Below are positions 54,595 through 64,000 of a stretch of 64,000 nt of DNA, piece after piece. The DNA is from Zeus faber (taxonomy: Eukaryota > Chordata > Actinopteri > Zeiformes > Zeidae), in the NCBI GenBank assembly GCA_960531495.1, contig OY482854.1:29648652-29712651 (forward strand), written 5' to 3'. Each line of letters begins with the position of its first letter. Position 1 is the stretch's first letter. Both the position numbers and the translations under genes were made by a program. The notes beneath the pieces are model-generated. The model was not told the origin of the DNA. It did no database searches and was given only the letters and a program-made list of their open reading frames with translations.

Positions 54595-55576
54595 TCGAGG
54601 TGTGAATCTTCGCTGGCCTCACGATTCGATTCGATTACGATTCACCTGTCAACCATGCAATCTCGATGAATCGAGAATGTTTCGCATCCCCAATATTCTA
54701 TATGGGCACCAAGCCCTGCGCCAGGGAGAGGTTGGATATGATGGTTAACACTGGGGTCGGCACAGGTCTTCAGAACATGTCCGTGGATGCCGTCCGGACC
54801 GGCTGCTTTCCTGGCGTTCACCTGTCCCAGAGGCTCAGGGAGGCTGAGTGTGCCCTCACCTCCTGCGGTGGAACTCCGTTCTGTTGTGCTAACCAGGCGG
54901 CCAATGCGAAAGCATCAACATTCACCGCCGTGGTAGCTCTGCCTCTCTAGTCCGTTATAGTCCTTAATCCCTGCCACATGTGACTGGTGTCCAACAGCTG
55001 GAACTGAGACTCCACTCTTTCCATGTACCGACGCTTCGCCTCTTTCACAGCCCCCCTCAGTTAGTAGGACGCAGCTTCTAATCGTCCATGTTCCCCGACA
55101 CGAGCCACGATGCGGCGTAAACGGCGGTACGCACGTCCAGGGCGTTCTGTATGGATTTGTCAAACCTACGGTATCGCACCATAACCATGGGAGCCACATC
55201 TCCCACTAGCTGAGCAATGAAGTTCGTCACCGCTTCCGTAAACTCTCTGACATCATCGGGGGCTGGAGCGAAACACTCCGCGTCACTCGGCACATCCGGC
55301 AGTGAGATTTCTGATTGGCCGGTCCAGCACATGATCTCCCTCATCACCGGAGCTTCCCGAACACGATGGAGATAATTCACTTTTGTGTAGGCTGTTATTT
55401 TAATCATAATAAAATCCGTAAATTGCTAATTAATGGTAGGGTCCGGGTTTGTTTTTCTTCATGTAAGCCTAATTATATTTCCAATCTCCTGAAGATGTTC
55501 TGTCACTGCATCGGTAGAGAATCGTCCACATCCGCATCGCGATGCGTCTTAAAATCGAGTATTTTCCACACCTCTA
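54595..55576. mobile_element. hAT element with 8-bp target-site duplication, interrupted by a LINE fragment
   Basis: The left end TCGAGGTGTGAATCTTCGCT and GGCCTCACGATTCGATTCG is a well-known fish hAT terminus; the right end, read in reverse, is TAGAGGTGTGGAAAATACTC. The flanking octamers GTTTGCGT (54587-54594) and GTTTGCAT (55577-55584) match at seven of eight positions. Most of the interior (about 54690-55370) is LINE-derived and runs on the minus strand. Confidence 0.75.
54690..55370 (-). mobile_element. L2/CR1-like LINE fragment (reverse-transcriptase N-terminal part)
   Basis: Minus-strand translation gives EAVTNFIAQLVGDVAP, then ASY and LRGAVKEAKRRYMERVESQF, QLLDTSHMWQGLRT and, nearer the 3' side, RKAAGPDGI followed by VLKTCAD. 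These match the linker and first RT motifs of fish L2/CR1-group LINEs. The frame is interrupted by stops (for example after ...SGNMDD at 55078) and shifts, so it is a dead fragment. Only a middle segment of ORF2 is present, with neither the endonuclease start nor the 3' tail. Confidence 0.75.
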
Positions 55577-55584
55577 GTTTGCAT

Positions 55585-57439
55585 ACCACCATATCCCACC
55601 GGATGTAGTAGGTCATCCTGGTGCCTTTCACATCCTATCTGATGCGTCCTCTGGTGAAAACGCTCCAACAGAAATTTGGTGGTGTGAGAGCGCTCAAGAG
55701 TAGGTTAGAGTGTGATTTTGGACGCAGTGCGAGCGAGTAAATCCCCTCGGTGCTCACTGCGAGGTGGGAAGCGTCTGGCTGGTGGAGTCTAGACATGAAG
55801 GCAAGGCTTCCTGTCCGGACCTGCAGCCGTCAATCAGCTGCGAGTCGAGCGTTTCCTCAAGTCCCTTTGTTTTTCGCCACCGAGCGCTGAGTTCACAAAG
55901 ACGTCTCCCCTTGAAGTCCTTATGTTTGCTCATCTTTGAACTTATTTATCTGCAACTGTTACAGGTTTGCAGAAATTGGGAGCAATCTTTGTATATTTCC
56001 AACTGTGCAAAAGGTTTCTCAAATGGCCTTTCGCTCCTTTATTCAAAATAATGAGGAGTAGGAGGGTGGAGGAGATCACTGGGCTTTGGGCTCCTTATCA
56101 CCCCGTAATGTTCATTTTTAACCTTTGAACGGCGTCGAAATATCAAAGGCGCCGCTTGTTTGGGCTAATGCCACTGAGGAGAGCTTCCCATTGGTTACCG
56201 GTGAGAAGGGAGGTGAAGAGATCCGTCACTTCAACTGTTTCAACAACCGACAGTGAACCAACACGGCGTGTGTAAATATTAATTTTGGCCGGTCGGGACG
56301 TCGGGATGTTGGGATTTCTAGATGTTGGGATGAAAACTCCGTCGCTATTGCGGTTTTGAAATCTCCGGTTCCTCCTCCTCCTCCTTCCATTATTAAAACA
56401 AGCGGATTGACTGGAAGCCGTGATGACTGACTGTTCTCAGACTCTTCCCGTGGGCAAAAGGAATTCCAGCGGACTTAACATTTTTTAGGCGTTGTTTCGA
56501 CGACTTGACCTTGGCGCGGCAGCGTCTCTGGAGGGAAAGGACGTCTCCCGGGCTTGGCAGGTGTCATCGCCTCCTGTCAGAGAGGTATTTCGGAGGAACG
56601 CCATCCACCCCCACCGCCCCCACCACCCGCACCGCCGACCCCTATGCTCCCCAACTGAAGCGGAGCTTGACCCAGATGGAGCCGTGCGGCTGGGTCCTCA
56701 CACAGAGAAAGCAAGCCACTCCTTCCCCACAATGTCAGGGTCAGCTGTTTGGGGATTTGGAGGTCAGTGGGTCAAACACGGCCTCAAACCAAACAGTGCG
56801 AGGGAGTGGTACATAAAAATGGAGGTGTTCTAGAGAACATCCAGATAGACAAGAACTCCTGTTGGAAATATGTCAATGAATGCCATTGAACGAATCACCG
56901 GAATTGATTGTTGTCACATTTTGTAGGCCTTAACCTTGATGTCATTTTTAAAGACCTATAATGATGGGATGTGAATGACATTTACCTATGACTGCTTGGG
57001 GGAATGGGAAATAGTTTAATCCCATACAGTGACAGCCGTAATCCAAAATTATATTAAAACAAATAGTATAAAAATAAAGAAGTAATAAGAGTGATATTTC
57101 AAGAGATCTCAAAGTGTGTACAGCCAAAAGTCCAAAAGTGCCTGTAACTGCAGAATCCTCCATATACATATCATATCATATCATAGTGGCTTTGAGGCAC
57201 AACTGTCTCGGCGGGTTTTATGAATTATTCTCTATTCCCTATTATTCTCTTCTCTCTTATTATTCTCTTTCACTGGAGTGAAGTGGAACTACACTCCCTG
57301 ACTTCTATGAAGCTCAACATGTTGCAAAATACCAGAGCTTGTAGAATCGGACGCGAGAAGCTGTAGAACAAATATCTGTGTTCTGACTTTGAAGTGACAG
57401 AAAAATATTCAATGTCATTTGACATTTGGATGAATTTAC

Positions 57440-57479
<40 letters not shown>

Positions 57480-58244
57480 TAACCTCAAGCCGTTTTCCAG
57501 CACGACTAAATATCCAGAATCACAACCTCTCACATTTTTATCACAAGCACAAATCAGTTGGCCATTACGACTCCACAAAACCTCCAATCTGCGGTCCTTG
57601 ACCTCTGCAACTCTTCTTGCGATGAATTTGCAAACTTCTTGCAAAGTGGCTGGTAGCTGTGGAAGCCGTAAAGAAACACATTCACTCCCATTTTGTGACT
57701 ACACCTTAAAAGGAATGTGAGGTTTTGGTGGCGTGCGTCTATTTACTCCTCACTAAAGTACTAATCTACCCAAACAAAAGCCTTTGGAAGGAAGTCGCCC
57801 TGGCTCGTGTGCCAGGCTCTACAGACATGGAGAGAAGAGCAAAATAATGCTTTGTCTTCTTGTTCTTGGTTTTCTGATCTGTGATTGGTTCGTCCTGATC
57901 CTCCGCACGAGGGTTTTCCAACAATTTAGCGTAAGTGAGTTAGTAGCAGCAGTCGACGACCGCAGATTCACCATTTTGTGAAGTTGTAAAGGCTGATTTG
58001 AGAGGTTGTGACCCTAGATTTGGAGTTGTACAGGAAAACGAATTAAATTAAAAAAAGAAATATATAAGTATATTCATCCAAATATCAAACGTCACATGAG
58101 TGGGTTTTTTTCTGCCTTAGGTGTGTGAATTTTTTATGTGAGTGAAAATATATACAAGTTCAGATTCAATATTTAAGTTAAAATTCTATGTACAAGTTTG
58201 GATTCAACATATTTAACTTCATAAACTTCCCCCCAGATCGAATG
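55585..58244. other. pdgfc intron 1, mostly unrecognised
   Basis: Holds a CATAT run at 57166-57185 and (TA)n followed by T10 at 57441-57480. The frames at 56492-56833 show no known domain. Confidence 0.5.
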
Positions 58245-58305
<61 letters not shown>

Positions 58306-58329
58306 ATAGACAGATAGATAGATAGATAG
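58245..58329 (+). repeat. (ATCT)n followed by inverted (AGAT)n
   Basis: About 60 bp of ATCT, a short TAATAGAC link, then AGAT units. The two halves are complementary and can fold into a hairpin. Confidence 0.95.
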
Positions 58330-59070
58330 TATATATCTGTCTGTGTGTCTTTCTATACGAAATGTACAAATGAAAAGTGTCATCCTTCTGTCTTGGAACT
58401 AGCCGTGTGAACACCCTTAAAAGTCATTAGTAATAATAATAATAATAATACATATTTTATTAATATAAATAATAATAAAATAATGTTATGATATAAATAT
58501 AAATAATATATTATAAAATATAAATAAAGTAAATAAATTCCACGTCACAGAGAGCCTTTTTAGCACCATAAAACATAGAGTAATACATCAAACTGGATCA
58601 AAATGGAATCTCATCTAAAATAAAATTTAAAAAAATATTGTATACAATAGGTTGTTTTTTTGGGGTAGTCTGACCCAGGACCCAAAAGTGAGAAAAAGGA
58701 ATTCTGGGAAAGTCGAACGGTCACAAGACTTTCTTATTCAACAAACCTCCAACAAACAGCCATGACAGCGTTTACCTTCCTCTGTCACTGTAGTAAGATG
58801 GATTAATTAATTATCCCAAATATACAAGCCCTCTAAATAAATATCCACTATTATGATTGTCTGACACTTACAGTAAATCATGCATTGTGTTTAATGTACG
58901 CTGTCCGGATGATTTGACAAGTTGCAAACGCAGAGAATTATTATTATAAATGAGTTCATCTGTGGCTTGTGGAGCAAATCAGCTTGTTTGAAGAATTTCC
59001 CACATTAAAATTTTTTTTACTTCACCTCTAAAGGAGAGTAGAGAGCAACAAGTCCGAGAGTATTATTGAA
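58330..59070. other. pdgfc intron 1, AT-rich, nothing recognised
   Basis: (AAT)n run at 58430-58450; otherwise AT-rich unique DNA. Confidence 0.6.
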
Positions 59071-59590
59071 AACACCCTAAATACAGCAAGTAATTCATCC
59101 AATAATCTATCGAGAAATGGAATAATCAAGTAATTTAATAACCTAATAATCAAGGAATCGAAAAATAAATTCAATAATCAAGTAATTGAATAATCAAATT
59201 ATTAATCAAATAATCAAGTACTTTAATAATCAAGTAATCAAATGAAGTAATCAACTAAATAATAAAATATTAAGTAATAATCGAGTAATCAAATAATATA
59301 ATAATCAATCAAAAAAACAAGTAATTGAGTCATCAAATAACTGAATAATCAAATAACTTAGAATTCAAATAATCAAGTAATTGAATAATCAAACATTCAA
59401 GCAAACCTATAATCAATCGAATAATTGAGTCATCGAGTCATCAAATAATAAAATAATTGAATAATCAAATTATTATTATTATTATTATCGAGCAATCGAA
59501 CAATCGAGTAGTCAACTAATCGAATAATCGAACAATAAAGCAATGAAATAATCAATCCAATCGATGGAGTTATCGAATATTGGAGTAATG
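59071..59590 (+). repeat. degenerate AT-rich minisatellite (AATAATCAAGTAATTG type)
   Basis: About 500 bp of diverged units of roughly 8-20 bp made from AATAATCAA, GTAATTGAAT and TCGAGTAATC words, with a (TTA)n run at 59470-59486. Confidence 0.88.
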
Positions 59591-60929
59591 GAATTCATGA
59601 TGATGGATAAAGAGCGGCCACTCCGTCAAATGAAGATGAAATGATGGTGTTTCTGCTGAGGCTCCTGTTCCTTCCGCCCCAAAGTGTTGACATTGACCTC
59701 TCGCTCTCAAACCTTTTTCTCTGGGTCTGTTCCGGCTGCGCTGGCGGCTGTTGTTTCAGCGTTTTTAGGACTTGGAGTCGTTCCAAACTGCGTCTTGACA
59801 GTCGTGATTCCTTTTAAGATGCTGCCACAAAATGCCGTTCATCTCAACGAGGACCGTGACCAATTCAGGCCGAAAGAGTGTTGAGCTGTGAATTTGAGGA
59901 CGGGCACTTTTGCTTCCCCAATATTGTACCTACAGTAGAAATTGGTGATATATATTATTGAATTATTAGTATAATTTTTTTTTTTTAAGTACTCTACTCA
60001 AAAACCTCTACATTAAACATTGAATGAACTAAATTGACCTTGGAGATATCTGTCAATGTGATCATATTGACTCAGTCTAATTGTAGGATTTTAAATACTG
60101 TTTAATCTGATTTAGTACATAGAGTATAGAAGTCTGCAGTAGTCTGTACATTTTGAATACTTCACCATGAGTTGTAGCACAGATTCAGAAAAAAATACTC
60201 AATTACAGCACTGACTAACTGACTAACTGTAATGAGCTATTTTATCTAATTGAAATACTTTATTGTATTTTATTTGATAAATAGAATAGAATAAATACTA
60301 ATTTATTGACTGTCGTCAACTGTCTTTATTTGTTTTGATGTAATAACTTCATTGAACTATTTGTGTGATTTCTAGTCTAGTTAAATATCCATCGTTAATT
60401 GATCATTATTTATTTTATTATTTTTTTTGAATGATAATAAATTATCATTCAAAAAATGATAATGATTTATTTAATTATTTATTTCTTTATTTGAATTTAA
60501 TTTCTTTTGGATTAATTACTCCAAAAATAAAATTTCAAAAACCTACATTAAAATAGTAAATTGAAAACACATCCACTGCACGACAGTAATGTGAGCGTAT
60601 TCAACGTTAATGTTCCTTAATGCTCCATGTGAGTCCGGTGTGTCTCCACCTGTCCCAGTGCTGAGCTGCAGGACGGATTATGTCACCTCGGACATGGGCA
60701 GACGTGATACACGACGCCGTGCACACCGAAGGAAACCCAATCACACACACACACGCACACGCACACACACACGCGCGCTATTCTGAGAATGGCCCCCGCC
60801 CTGCACAAATGGGTTTTTAGTGTAGCCTACCAGCGGCCGCACCGGGCGCCCCCACGGGACGGGATCCATTTCTACTGCACAAATGGAATAAAAATGCACA
60901 TTAGATATCAGGACTGGAACTGAATGGAA
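59591..60929. other. pdgfc intron 1, AT-rich, contains a hairpin
   Basis: 60425-60459 is an inverted repeat: TTTTTTGAATGATAA and TTATCATTCAAAAAA around TAAA. A CACG-type run lies at 60742-60778. No gene recognised. Confidence 0.6.
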
Positions 60930-60975
60930 CCTGTGTGTGTGTTTTTGTGTGTGTGTGTGTGTGTGTGCGTGCGTG

Positions 60976-61016
<41 letters not shown>

Positions 61017-61092
61017 GTGCGTGTGTGTGTGTGTGTGTGTGCGTGTGTGCGTGTGTGAGTGCGTGTGCGTGGGCGGGTGTGCGAGTGTGTTT
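60930..61092 (+). repeat. (GT)n microsatellite with GC interruptions
   Basis: About 160 bp of GT/GTGC. Confidence 0.97.
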
Positions 61093-61729
61093 CAACAACC
61101 CTGGGATTCTTGTCTCTCACTTCATCAATAAGACGTCGTTTCTCAAGGGAAGCTGCTGGAGACACTAAGATGTATTTAAACTGCTGATCGTTGCTTTAGG
61201 TTGCATGTGATATTTAGGTCCTGACCTTTAAGAACTGGTTGCCATCTTGCCAGCCATGCGTCAGCTGTTGGTTGCCAAGACGGACAAAAAGGTTGCCAAA
61301 TTCTTTGCATTTTATCCTTGAGTGATGATGATCATTTCCCACTCACAATTATAATCCATATTTCGATGTCCTCACCTCTTTCATTGTGTTGTTCAGAGTA
61401 AATAAATGTACCAGGAAAACTCACAGAGGTAGACTAGACTTATCTTTGATTGACAATGGCCCGAATCTTGTTGCCCAGAGCAACTGGGCAACATTTATTG
61501 TCGGCGCCGCCTTGTTAAAACATTAACATTTATTTAGTTTATTTGTCTTGGAATTGGCGCAAATGGAACCATGAACATAGCGAGAGACAAAGGGACCTTT
61601 CGGGATTTACTGATCTTGATCACCGGTGTACTGGAGAGTGCAGCGGCAGGAAGTAACGCTGCCGCACAGGAAGTGAGTGATGCAAGTGACGAAAGTGGGG
61701 CGATGAAGTGGCGAAATAGCAGCGAGAGA

Positions 61730-61743
61730 GTTGTCATGGTAAC
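61730..61743. promoter_or_regulatory. RFX X-box-like palindrome
   Basis: GTTGTCATGGTAAC; one of two such words within 225 bp. Confidence 0.3.
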
Positions 61744-61940
61744 AGACAGCAAATCGCGCTTCTGCAGATGTTGTATTTAACTCCAAAGGAAATCCAATCC
61801 GTTCTAATTGTTTTTCTATTGGCGCTGATGCTCCTGGACGTTCCGCCCCCGCAGTGTTCAAACACAAGGTGCTGTTGTCCTTGCACATCGCTATGTGCTC
61901 TGAAAAACTGCCTTTGCTGCGGGTACATCTCTCCACCAGT

Positions 61941-61954
61941 GTTTCCATGGCAAC
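61941..61954. promoter_or_regulatory. RFX X-box-like palindrome
   Basis: GTTTCCATGGCAAC, 211 bp after the previous one, in pdgfc intron 1. Sequence match only. Confidence 0.3.
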
Positions 61955-63820
61955 CAGAGGTACTTTCAATGAGCTCGGCGCTGTTAAAGAATTCTGAGTG
62001 GGATGGGGCCCGGCTCCCCGGCGCCACTACGCCCGGCGGCTGCCCACGCCGAGGGCCCGCCGAGGCGGCATCGGCGGCGGCGCAGCATCGGATGGGGAGA
62101 GGATGACATCACCACCACCCATTCACCCGAGCGTTGACCTGTCAGAACCAGAACGGATTGAAGACCATTCGCTGGATTGGAGTCAAACCTCCAACCTCGG
62201 GGGTAACTCCACTCTACTCTGAGTCCGTATCTAGAGTCGGTCATTTGGGGTTTTCAATTTAAGTCGGAATTCAAAGTGGGACCTTTTCGGGCAGATCGCT
62301 CTGGGGCGTGCGTGTGGCGAGATCTGAACCTGGACTTGCCCAACCTCCACCTCCACCTCCACCGCCACCTCCACCTCGAAGCTGAGAAGATTAAACACCG
62401 GGAGACGACAAACCAGAAACGACCTTTTACGGATTTGGATCCATCTCAGAAGTTTTCTCCCAAAGTTTCATCACGTCAAGCGTGGATCTACGTGCGGGCG
62501 GCCTGGGACAAACGTTCAACCCCGGCTTTGCACGAGCTCCGCCCGGTCGGCGTGTGCGGTTTCACGAATCAAACCCCCAATTGCTGCTCCATGTTGGACT
62601 GCGTGGGGCGTCTAAGCGGCTAATGTGCTGAACCACCGCCCGCCCATCCTGTGTTTACCTTTGGATGAAGCCTCTGTTTGGGCTGCACCTAATCCGCCAT
62701 CGCCACCCAGTAACAGTAAGAGAGTCCGGGAACACCGCCGGCTGATCAGGCCTCATCGACGAGAACCACCATTCCTTGTTCTCCTTCCTCCGTCCAATCG
62801 TTGCAGTTTGTTCGACATTTGTCTCTCTCCACCTCCCACCTGTCGACGGGCCTCGGAGCGACGGATTCAAGGCGGGTCGCCGTGCCGGCTTTTCTCCGGT
62901 CGCGCGAAAAGTTGTTTCGGCATCGTCATGGCGATGTGCGCAGGCGCAGTAGCCGCGTCGCGGGGCGTGCGACGTCATGGACGGCAAATGGAGTCAAACG
63001 CGTCGCGCCACAACTTTTTCCGCTGCTTGATACAGAAGGAGAAGTGGCAGGGTTCTGATGTTCCATGACTGCTCCGTCTGATACAACATCATCTACGGTG
63101 ATTTAAAGCCTCTCTTCCAGGTTTCCAAGCTGCGTGGATTGGATAAGACACGTTTCCACTCTGCGCGTCGCTTCCCAACTTTTGCATATTTCGTTCGCGC
63201 TCCCGACTCGCTCGCCTCATGTTGTACATGTTGTAATAATCCATCCAATGAGCGCCGTCTCAGATTTACCGACGCACCAAGTAAGAGACGGAGAGAGGAC
63301 ATTTCAGACGCAGCGTTGGAACCTAATTAGGGAAAGGCCCCCTGTCGACATTTTGTTCTGCGAGTTTCAAAGACGTGACGATGTGGAGAGCGGCTCGCGT
63401 TGAAGAGGAAGGTTAAACCAAAAGCAGATCCATTCCCTTTGATGTTTAAGTATCTCGTGAAAAACTCCCCAGAAATCAATAGCGGCTTCAGCGACGCCGG
63501 CCGGTTGTCGACCGGGGTACGACTTACCGCCGATAATGAAGCAAAGGAAAGGTTGTTTTTTATCTTTAATTTGTGCACGAGTCTTAATGGATACGTGATG
63601 CATCTAAGGAGAAGTGCATCTCATAATTGCCGTTCATCATGTTCTGCCTTTTCAAATGCATTCCAAGGCACAGACATCTTTATGCATAGTACTGTACATG
63701 GAGAATCTTTTGTCAGATAAAAGTGGTATCATACATAACATCCTCCATTTTATTTTTGCCCTCAGAGCTACATTTACAAGGAGAGGGTTGAATTAACCTT
63801 AAGTCTGTTTCGCAATACGC

Positions 63821-63828
63821 TCCCTCTC

Positions 63829-63892
<64 letters not shown>
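63821..63892 (+). repeat. (CT)n microsatellite
   Basis: About 70 bp of CT. Confidence 0.97.
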
Positions 63893-63894
<2 letters not shown>

Positions 63895-63978
63895 CTTGTC
63901 CGTGAAAGAAGATTCCAAATCCTAACCTTTCATTACAGGAAATAATTACGGTGCTACTGCTGGTTAGGTGCAGCATAT

Positions 63979-64000
63979 GCAGCAGCAGCAGCAGCAGCAG
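63979..64000 (+). repeat. (CAG)n trinucleotide repeat, cut by the window end
   Basis: At least seven CAG units reach the last base, so the true length is unknown. Intronic in pdgfc if the gene continues to the right. Confidence 0.9.

Larger units (their letters stand above)
61093..63820. other. pdgfc intron 1, unrecognised, in part CpG-rich
   Basis: GC-rich at 61990-62110 and again at 62850-63010. (CCACCT)n at 62346-62378. Many overlapping short frames, none similar to a known protein; no pdgfc exon 2. Confidence 0.5.

Noticed and set aside
46552-64000. pdgfc exon 2 (start of the CUB domain)
   Set aside because: I looked for the N-terminal CUB coding sequence (RI.TVS.NGSI.SPRFP.TYP-like) and found no match. 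Intron 1 is very long in mammals, so the exon is probably outside the window.

Overview
The window reads as intronic and intergenic DNA of a ray-finned fish, most likely a percomorph teleost. Its two recognisable genes have vertebrate exon structure with short, phase-consistent exons. The mobile elements are teleost-type: hAT-like miniature elements, tRNA-derived SINEs and an L2/CR1-like LINE. Microsatellites and minisatellites are unusually dense, roughly a fifth of the sequence by eye. No tRNA, rRNA, prokaryotic or viral genes were recognised.

Left half (1-27881, minus strand): seven coding exons of the glycine receptor beta subunit (glrb), at 27857-27736, 25901-25795, 22550-22483, 6771-6545, 5628-5546, 4876-4736 and 2242-2090. 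They total 901 nt, about 300 codons, with consistent phases. They encode the signal peptide, the whole extracellular ligand-binding domain including the Cys-loop and loop C, and transmembrane segment M1. M2-M4 and the gephyrin-binding loop would lie left of position 1. The 5' untranslated exon is not certain; a strong donor with a GC-rich flank at 35558 is a candidate. The 15.7-kb third intron carries an aged hAT-type element that holds an about 8.8-kb array of a 22-bp minisatellite (about 400 units) with nested higher-order duplications of about 1830, 1744 and 470 bp.

Middle (27882-46436): the region between the two start codons, 18.6 kb. It holds hAT remnants, several minisatellites (18, 19 and 20 bp, the 20-bp type in two blocks), long CA/TA/GT tracts and a tRNA-type SINE.

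Right half (46437-64000, plus strand): exon 1 of pdgfc (platelet-derived growth factor C) with its signal peptide, then at least 17.4 kb of intron 1 without another recognisable exon. The intron contains a hAT element with 8-bp target-site duplications that is interrupted by a LINE fragment, a tRNA-SINE and several minisatellites. The head-to-head glrb/pdgfc order matches the known PDGFC-GLRB neighbourhood on human chromosome 4.

The most interesting signals are the giant intronic minisatellite, a GC-AG intron whose donor runs straight into a CU repeat, a 3' splice site whose pyrimidine tract is replaced by a long UG repeat, and repeated links between hAT ends and tandem arrays.
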